From Bacteroidota bacterium (GTDB taxonomy: Bacteria > Bacteroidota > Bacteroidia > AKYH767-A > JABDAW01): DNA of 10,005 bases. Shown here piece by piece: positions 5,254 to 10,005 of this stretch. The stretch lies in assembly GCA_023251595.1 (NCBI GenBank), contig JAHEYM010000115.1, forward strand, positions 1-10,005, read 5' to 3'. Numbering within the stretch: position 1 is the first letter of the stretch; every line of letters starts with the position of its first letter. The translations under genes were made by a program, and so were the position numbers. The notes beneath the pieces are model-generated. The model saw only the letters and a program-made list of their open reading frames with translations. It was not told the DNA's origin and made no database searches.

Positions 5254-5727
5254 CTAAAGATTTACTTCGAATGGAAGCGTTGATAAATAATATTCCAATC
5301 CAATGAATGAAGCACAGATAATTCCATAAAAAAGAGCACTCCGTTTGAAAAGTCTTTTCTCCGTGGTTATAAAGTAACCAATGAGCGAGAAAACAAAACA
5401 CAGAGATGCCTGAACCCTTAATAAATTCATTGTAACAGGATTATATGAAAGTACCAAGTTCCTTTTTTCACGGGATGATTTCCATGTGTCATAACTGACC
5501 GTACCTCCATTTTTATTTTTATCTTCTAAATTTTGCTTCTCCAGTGAATGCAGCGTATGAGGGATAATATACAAACGCAATACCCCACCGCTGATAAAAA
5601 ACAAAATAAATAAAATGAGCTGTCCTGAAAAAAATCTCTTGTATGATTTAATAAAGAAAACCAACAACAAATTAAGTCCAATGAGGGCTAATACAATACT
5701 GATAATATTTATCGCAGGTTGAATCAT
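5254..5727 (-). CDS. Membrane protein of unknown function, four predicted helices
   Basis: The 157-residue product has hydrophobic helices at about residues 5-27, 34-54, 104-121 and 129-148, paired as two hairpins around a charged loop (61-92, rich in Lys, Glu and Asn). I do not recognise a family and see no catalytic motif. It is the last gene of the five-gene run: its start is 22 nt after the stop of the TlpA-like lipoprotein gene. No hairpin terminator is visible after it, so some read-through into marR is possible. Confidence 0.75.
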   Translation of the reverse strand: MIQPAINIISIVLALIGLNLLLVFFIKSYKRFFSGQLILFILFFISGGVLRLYIIPHTLHSLEKQNLEDKNKNGGTVSYDTWKSSREKRNLVLSYNPVTMNLLRVQASLCFVFSLIGYFITTEKRLFKRSALFYGIICASFIGLEYYLSTLPFEVNL

Positions 5728-5749
5728 CCTTCATTCATTGATCTTGCTG

Positions 5750-6673
5750 CTAATTTCTATGATTTAAATTCCGAAGCACGATATCACGGGCGATGCCATT
5801 AAGATATTCTGATGCAATATTTCTCTTTTCATAGAGCGGGTCTAATCTGTCCGTTGCGTTCTTAGGGATTTTCCTTTCAGCAAGTAACCGTTCATAAATA
5901 TCACTCACATACAGCGTCAGAAAATGAAAGTATGCCGGACTTTTCACCGCTCGACTATTTTCAAGAAAAGATCTATCCGAAAGTCGATCATACGTGGAAT
6001 CCTGTGTAGCATCTTCCCCCTTCATTCTTTTTTTCCAGACACACATCAGTTTATCTGCTGCGTTCTGATATTCAATTTCAGATGTTGCGTAGTCTGCGAA
6101 TTCTTTCTCCGGCTTATTGCTCCGGAAAAACTCATCATAAAAAGTTTTCTGCTCATTTCTTCTTTTTTCCATATATGCCGAGTATTCTGTGACAGGCAAA
6201 TAATTCGAAGAAATATAATAGAATTGTTTTACTTCGGGATCGGAGTAAAATTTTTGGAGAAATTTTTGGAGATAATTATTCTGTTTAGCTGTAATGTCAT
6301 CACCCGTGATCAAAGGTTTATTTTCTTTTTCTGTAAAATTAATCGTCAAAGTCTCACCTTTGCACAAAAACAAATTGGGTTCCACCATCTTTTCCCCTAT
6401 CCTTAAATCGCACACGCTGCATTCTTTCAACTTGAATGAGAATACATAATCACCATGTTTGTCAATAATTGCAGAATCTATTGGCGTGCGAATCCCTGAA
6501 TATTTTGCATTGGAGTCTGCAAATGAAAACAAATAAATCATTCTTGCAGAAGGATACTCGATATTTCCTTTAATAACGCTGTGATCCGGATCTGTGGGTG
6601 TCGGCGAATTACATGCACCGCACAAGATATCAAGAATTAATAAAATATAAATCCATCCTTTTATTTTCCGCAT
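5750..6673 (-). CDS. Lipoprotein resembling the N-terminal half of TlpA-family proteins, without a thioredoxin domain
   Basis: A signal peptide with a lipoprotein-type cysteine (LCGAC, Cys21) opens this 307-residue protein. Residues about 32-125 look like the DUF4369-type beta domain found ahead of thioredoxin domains in Bacteroidota: IKGNIEYPSARMIYL, then DSAIIDKHGDYVFSF, then LFLCKGETLTINF and ITGDD. Residues about 130-303 are mostly helical and charged, as in the linker region of those proteins. The protein stops where a thioredoxin-like domain with C-x2-C would normally begin, and no remnant of one follows in any frame I read. The central cysteines (C85, C88, C104) are not in a thioredoxin setting. 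It may be a stand-alone periplasmic binding or scaffold protein. It begins 27 nt after the barrel gene. The family assignment is by pattern only. Confidence 0.72.
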   Translation of the reverse strand: MRKIKGWIYILLILDILCGACNSPTPTDPDHSVIKGNIEYPSARMIYLFSFADSNAKYSGIRTPIDSAIIDKHGDYVFSFKLKECSVCDLRIGEKMVEPNLFLCKGETLTINFTEKENKPLITGDDITAKQNNYLQKFLQKFYSDPEVKQFYYISSNYLPVTEYSAYMEKRRNEQKTFYDEFFRSNKPEKEFADYATSEIEYQNAADKLMCVWKKRMKGEDATQDSTYDRLSDRSFLENSRAVKSPAYFHFLTLYVSDIYERLLAERKIPKNATDRLDPLYEKRNIASEYLNGIARDIVLRNLNHRN

Positions 6674-6700
6674 GAGGGTATAATGTGTCTATTTTTTAAC

Positions 6701-7573
6701 TCAGAATCCCCACTGGCGGGTGATATTGAACCCGATCAGCAGCTCCTTTTTCATAAAATCATTTTGATTAAACACACGATTATGCTGATTACTGATAGCA
6801 TCACAAGTACTCACAAATATCTGAAACTGATGTCCGCTAGTTGAAACTTCATATCCAAATCCAAGATTGGGTTTCGGTTTATTTACCAGTGGTGAAGTGA
6901 TCGGAAAATCAAAATCAAGCATGATGGACGATTGCGGGCTGAATTTATATTTCCCAAGAAATGACGCCCCGAGATTCTGATGCTCCATCAACGAATCGAT
7001 TATATTAAAATAAGAATATGTGCCGGCAAGTTGCAGTGAAATTTTATTGCCGATTTTGCGTGCAACCATAATTTCGTGGAAATATGAAATTCTGTTGGTT
7101 GCTTTGAATACACCTTCCTGATTAATAAAATTACTCTGTTCCGCAGCACTTCTCGCGAAATCACCATAGTAAGCAACAGAAACTGGAATTCCTTTTGGGG
7201 CGGTTTGTTTCAAAATAATATATTTCCATTGAAGATCATAAAGGTGCTTGTTTTTTGTTGCACCGATTCCAATTGCCAATCTGTTTGTTAATCCATAGTT
7301 AAATCCGATCCGGATATTTGATGGAGCAAAAAGACCAAACATATCCTTTTCATTTTTGATCACACCGAACCTATGCTGAATAATAACATCCAACGTTTTT
7401 TTATTCGGGTTAATCACAGACTGATTATTAATCTGAACCGCATTTTCAAATGTAGCCTTTACCGGCTTATTTGTTTTCTTTGGTTCTTCTTTTTTTTGTG
7501 AATAAAGAGCCGTTGAGGAGAGCAACAGACATGCGATTACACAATTTGTAAGTGATTTAATATTGAGTTTCAT
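6701..7573 (-). CDS. DUF5777-type outer-membrane beta-barrel protein
   Basis: The 290-residue protein has a signal peptide ending ALYSQ (about residue 25), a short Lys/Pro linker (KKEEPKKTNKPVK), and then alternating amphipathic strands to a C-terminal phenylalanine, as expected of an outer-membrane barrel. The segments FENAVQINNQSV, TLDVIIQHRFGVI, APSNIRIGFNYGLTNRLAIG and LQWKYIILKQT match what I know of the Bacteroidota DUF5777 family, whose function is not established. It sits between a cytochrome-like lipoprotein (15 nt upstream) and the TlpA-like lipoprotein (27 nt downstream). This context suggests it works with the haem lipoproteins at the outer membrane, perhaps as a pore or a docking barrel. 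That role is inference. Confidence 0.85.
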   Translation of the reverse strand: MKLNIKSLTNCVIACLLLSSTALYSQKKEEPKKTNKPVKATFENAVQINNQSVINPNKKTLDVIIQHRFGVIKNEKDMFGLFAPSNIRIGFNYGLTNRLAIGIGATKNKHLYDLQWKYIILKQTAPKGIPVSVAYYGDFARSAAEQSNFINQEGVFKATNRISYFHEIMVARKIGNKISLQLAGTYSYFNIIDSLMEHQNLGASFLGKYKFSPQSSIMLDFDFPITSPLVNKPKPNLGFGYEVSTSGHQFQIFVSTCDAISNQHNRVFNQNDFMKKELLIGFNITRQWGF

Positions 7574-7588
7574 AGTCTTAATTTTTTA

Positions 7589-7999
7589 TTAGTTATTTTG
7601 GGCACCTTGTTTAATCCAATTAAAGATAAGAGATATTTTATCACCGGAGAGTTTTCCATCTTTCGGCATATAATTAGAAGACGCATTTATTATTGTATAT
7701 AACTTACTTCCGGCCGCATTGGTACTGTCGACATAACCCAATCCAAGTAATTCATCGTAGGCATGCGTTGGAGTGAGGTCGGGTACATGACCACCGGGTT
7801 TATGACATGTTGAAGCTGTTGCACAACTTGCAGTAAAAATCGGAATTATCTGTTCACTGAAACTGACCGGGACATTAGGATCGACCGGAGCTACTCCTGT
7901 ATAATCCTTACTACATGAATTTAGAATCACGACCGTCATCAACAGTAAGAAAACGCCGCAGACCCCTCTTGAAACGGGAATTGATTTTATCTTTTTCAT
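7589..7999 (-). CDS. Small c-type-cytochrome-like lipoprotein with an expanded haem motif
   Basis: The 136-residue protein has a lipobox LNSC (Cys29) followed by SKD. The body resembles single-haem cytochrome lipoproteins common in Bacteroidota: VSFSEQIIPIFTASC, then CHKPGG, PDLTPTHAYDELLGLGYV, SKLYTIIN, YMPKDGKLS and a final IFNWIKQGAQNN. The haem motif is C59-x5-C65-H66 instead of C-x2-C-H. Met111 in the MPKDGKLS segment is the likely distal ligand. If haem is bound it would be an electron carrier tethered to the membrane, possibly on the cell surface. The start is 1 nt after the stop of the preceding haem protein, implying coupled translation. Whether haem is attached through both cysteines with this spacing is uncertain. 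Confidence 0.85.
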   Translation of the reverse strand: MKKIKSIPVSRGVCGVFLLLMTVVILNSCSKDYTGVAPVDPNVPVSFSEQIIPIFTASCATASTCHKPGGHVPDLTPTHAYDELLGLGYVDSTNAAGSKLYTIINASSNYMPKDGKLSGDKISLIFNWIKQGAQNN

Positions 8000-8000
8000 A

Positions 8001-9377
8001 TTATTTGAAGGTTAAAGTTTCCACAACAGAACCAATATGATTTTTTCCGTCATTATCCATTAATGCTATCCCAAATTTATATATTTTATTTGATGACAGA
8101 TCAAATTGCACATCATCCGCATGCGTTGTTTCAAGTTTGCGAATGATTAATACTTTATATACCGTATGAATGTTGGTCGAAGGTACCATTGCATTCCCGA
8201 TATTAATCGGAGTAACATTACTTATCGCAGTGAGATCTGCGTTGCTTCCATCCGGTGTGCTTAGATAATATCCCGGCACGCCGCATAATCCACGTATATA
8301 TGCAATTAAATCATCACGACTTTGTTGATTCAATGCGTTCCAGTATGGTCCCATATCCGATTCATTATCCATGCTCGAAATCAATGAGGCTCTGGATTTT
8401 TTATTAAAAGAAAGTACATTCAGCGAACTCGCTGTACCGCCGACACCCAATTCACCATGACAGGAAATGCAATGTCCTGGCTGATTAAGAACTTCGCTGT
8501 GATAAATAGAATCCCCTCTGACCACATCACCCAAAAAAGGTGTTTTATTAAATAAATAATATGCAGGATCTAAAATAGATGCTGTTCCCGTTGAAAGCGT
8601 AACGGTTTGTGATGTTCCATCCCACTCGTAAGCAGGACCCGAACGATCTGATACGCTTACGCTGTTTCTAACACAAATTTGTTGTCCGGTATCATCAGAT
8701 AGTCCTGTTGCATCTGCAACCATATCTTCAGCATAACCAAGTGGTGCAGACTTCGCAAGACTCCAATTCCAAAGATCGACTTTTCCTGCATCGGGTCTCA
8801 TCTCTGCACTGTTCCCTGTTCCATGACAGGAAGCTGAACAACCTACCGAGCTGAAAGTGCCGAGCGAATTTGATGCAGATTGTATTTCGAATGCGAGTGA
8901 CATCCTGTCCGAATTTCTTTGCGAGGTCCAACCATTTGCTAAATCCGCTTTTAATAAGTCAGTAGGGCCGTTCCACAACCAGCTTTTTTCAGATAAATTA
9001 ACATCAGAATCTGTCCACTCCGCAAGTATATATACATTATCATTATCGTACGCAGCTTTCAATTTTAAGCCGGGGTTGACACCGGCATTGAAGGAAGTCT
9101 TACCTGAATACGTTCCGGTCATGTTCAATAAACCATCTGTATATAAATGAGAGGTGCTTACATCAGAAACATTTACATTATGATAATCAGCCGTTTTCCA
9201 ATATGCTGAATTGAGCGTCGATGGTGGGGTGCTGACTTTCATTACTTCGAGCGTAGAAGTCGGTTGCGGGGTATGCGGTGGCGGTGGAATAAAATAAGTG
9301 TCCTTGTTGCATGATGGTGCTGTAAGGAGACCTATACCTGCCAACAAAACGACGAAGATATATTTTACCTTTTTCAT
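8001..9377 (-). CDS. Ethylbenzene-dehydrogenase-like haem lipoprotein with an embedded cytochrome c segment
   Basis: I chose the ATG at 9377 (458 residues) because it puts the signal peptide MKKVKYIFVVLLAGIGLLTA and lipoprotein-type Cys23 at the N-terminus; an ATG at 9410 would add 11 polar residues before it. Residues about 43-255 and 370-458 look like the two halves of an EB_dh-type domain (PF09459), with LKLKAAYDNDNVYILAEWTD (104-123) and, near the end, IYKFGIALMDNDGKNH. The first half has C180-x3-C184-H185 (GCSASCHG), a spacing I associate with c-type members of this family. Between the halves, residues about 286-365 carry a canonical C303-x2-C306-H307 and a possible Met342 ligand (DMGPYW), so a cytochrome c fold appears to be inserted. 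A proline linker follows the lipid anchor. It heads the five-gene run and is probably an envelope electron carrier; no catalytic cofactor site is seen. Confidence 0.88.
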   Translation of the reverse strand: MKKVKYIFVVLLAGIGLLTAPSCNKDTYFIPPPPHTPQPTSTLEVMKVSTPPSTLNSAYWKTADYHNVNVSDVSTSHLYTDGLLNMTGTYSGKTSFNAGVNPGLKLKAAYDNDNVYILAEWTDSDVNLSEKSWLWNGPTDLLKADLANGWTSQRNSDRMSLAFEIQSASNSLGTFSSVGCSASCHGTGNSAEMRPDAGKVDLWNWSLAKSAPLGYAEDMVADATGLSDDTGQQICVRNSVSVSDRSGPAYEWDGTSQTVTLSTGTASILDPAYYLFNKTPFLGDVVRGDSIYHSEVLNQPGHCISCHGELGVGGTASSLNVLSFNKKSRASLISSMDNESDMGPYWNALNQQSRDDLIAYIRGLCGVPGYYLSTPDGSNADLTAISNVTPINIGNAMVPSTNIHTVYKVLIIRKLETTHADDVQFDLSSNKIYKFGIALMDNDGKNHIGSVVETLTFK

Positions 9378-9453
9378 ATATGGATTTTTAAAGTCACTTT
9401 CATTATTCATATTATCATTTATATATATTTTTCATATATTTCAACTGAAAAAA

Positions 9454-9499
9454 ACTGAGAGCAGTCAAATTTTCGTTGAAAAAACAACATACTCTCAGT
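9454..9499 (-). terminator. Hairpin with T7 tract after the small lipoprotein gene
   Basis: Arms ACTGAGAG and CTCTCAGT pair perfectly across a 30-nt loop, which itself holds a small GTTG/CAAC hairpin. On the minus strand the second arm runs directly into seven T residues, so this is oriented to stop transcripts from the lipoprotein gene at 9571-9954. Confidence 0.65.
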
Positions 9500-9522
9500 C
9501 AATAAACACTACCACTTTTCAA

Positions 9523-9560
9523 TAAACCGGTGCGGAAACTTCTCAAACCACACCAGTTTA
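9523..9560 (-). terminator. Stem-loop 10 nt after the lipoprotein stop codon
   Basis: Twelve-base arms at 9523-9534 and 9549-9560 pair around a 14-nt loop. Two positions are C/A mismatches on the plus strand but U-G pairs in minus-strand RNA, so the stem is complete only in the transcript of the lipoprotein gene. Only a short T run follows, so it may protect the 3' end or assist the terminator at 9454-9499. Confidence 0.55.
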
Positions 9561-9570
9561 CCGAACAGAA

Positions 9571-9954
9571 TTATTGCAATACCATGTCAACTGTCAACGC
9601 TGCTTTGTCATCTTTAATAGTTACAGAATAACCGGGGGTTTCATATTTGAATCCATGACCATCTGTATATTCTGCTGCGAAATAATAGTCGCCGGCAGCC
9701 AAACCTTTTATCGTGTACATTCCCATTTCATCTGCCATGCAGGTTTGATTAAAGGTTGTGGTAGCAGTGGTTGTACCATAAGCAACTTTTACCTCTGCAT
9801 TCATTGCTGCATGGGTTGTACCATCACCATTTTTGTAAGTTATAGTACCCGTGATGGTTTTTTGACCTACAGGACCAACTTCATCTTTTTTACATGCACT
9901 GACCAGAAAAAGGCTCCCAATCAATAGTGCGGATAATAATCTGAACGTTTTCAT
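9571..9954 (-). CDS. Small lipoprotein with a carboxypeptidase-regulatory-like beta-sandwich
   Basis: This 127-residue protein opens with a good lipobox (LVSAC, Cys21) followed by KKDE. The mature part (about 33-127) reads as one Ig-like beta-sandwich of the CarboxypepD_reg/SdrD-B type: TITGTITYKNGDG, then MGMYTIKGLAAGDYYFAAEY, then PGYSVTIKDDKAALTVDMVL. Such domains serve as binding or structural modules in Bacteroidota envelope proteins; no enzyme motif is present. One free cysteine (Cys72) remains in the mature part. Unlike its neighbours it has a strong Shine-Dalgarno. Two hairpins follow it, so it is probably transcribed apart from the haem-protein operon. Its own upstream genes lie outside the window. 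Confidence 0.85.
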   Translation of the reverse strand: MKTFRLLSALLIGSLFLVSACKKDEVGPVGQKTITGTITYKNGDGTTHAAMNAEVKVAYGTTTATTTFNQTCMADEMGMYTIKGLAAGDYYFAAEYTDGHGFKYETPGYSVTIKDDKAALTVDMVLQ

Positions 9955-9958
9955 ATTT

Positions 9959-9964
9959 CCTCCT
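9959..9964 (-). promoter_or_regulatory. Strong Shine-Dalgarno AGGAGG before the small lipoprotein
   Basis: AGGAGG on the minus strand lies 4 nt before the ATG at 9954, a short but usable spacing. It is the only full-strength ribosome-binding site in the window and supports that start codon. Confidence 0.8.
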
Positions 9965-10005
9965 TTTTTTATATATAGTTAGTTGTATAATTATTAGTGA
10001 TTTTT

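Noticed and set aside
8857..9150. Plus-strand open frames of 60-160 codons opposite the genes across the window
   Set aside because: They are antisense to well-supported genes, have no recognisable domains and no ribosome-binding signals, and look like by-products of the real reading frames.
9378..9410. ATG at 9410 as start of the EB_dh-like protein
   Set aside because: It would place eleven polar residues before the signal peptide and hide the lipoprotein signal, so the ATG at 9377 is preferred.
9439..9450. TTTCAACTGAAA as an operator for the haem operon
   Set aside because: It is a palindrome with the CAACTG centre seen at 5194, but its arms are low-complexity and it overlaps the T tract of the terminator, so chance is the simpler explanation.

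Overview
The window is AT-rich, and every gene I can support lies on the minus strand, so transcription runs from high to low coordinates. Several traits point to a Bacteroidota organism, probably a facultative or anaerobic environmental one. These are the lipoproteins with C-K/N/S-K/D starts, a DUF5777-type outer-membrane barrel, a CarboxypepD_reg-like lipoprotein, a TlpA-associated N-terminal domain and generally weak Shine-Dalgarno sequences. This is inferred from gene content; there is no rRNA or other marker in the window.

Reading in the direction of transcription, the right edge (9954-9571) holds a small lipoprotein gene followed by two consecutive RNA hairpins, the second with a T7 tract. 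Next comes a tight five-gene run (9377-5254, gaps of 1-27 nt). It encodes an ethylbenzene-dehydrogenase-like haem lipoprotein with a c-type cytochrome segment embedded in it, a small c-type-cytochrome-like lipoprotein, a DUF5777 outer-membrane beta-barrel, a lipoprotein resembling a TlpA-family N-terminal half without its thioredoxin domain, and a four-helix membrane protein. Haem lipoproteins made together with a barrel suggest an envelope electron-transfer or sensing module; this is inference.

The middle (5061-2061) is a regulatory cluster: marR-crp3 (21-nt gap), a 328-bp intergenic region, then crp2-crp1 (21-nt gap). All three Crp/Fnr proteins have an N-terminal cysteine cluster plus a cysteine at residue 108 that I place by eye at FNR Cys122. 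They lack the cAMP-contact motif of CRP, so oxygen/NO-sensing Fe-S regulators are likely. Their DNA-recognition helices differ from each other.

The left part (1896 to 1, continuing off the edge) is a respiratory operon. It has a 45-residue single-span membrane protein that I found by translating the gap, then a Tat-exported protein with four [4Fe-4S] motifs, then an NrfD/PsrC-type quinone-interacting membrane subunit cut by the window edge. The catalytic subunit would lie outside the window, so the substrate is unknown.

The most interesting signal is a set of four 12-bp palindromes: two TGAT-N4-ATCA and two TGAC-N4-GTCA. They are the only matches to either pattern I found in the window, and all four lie in non-coding DNA upstream of the regulator genes and the respiratory operon. 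Two of them are exactly 22 bp apart, centre to centre, in front of marR-crp3. This looks like a small Fnr-type regulatory network joining the redundant sensors to the respiratory genes they may control.
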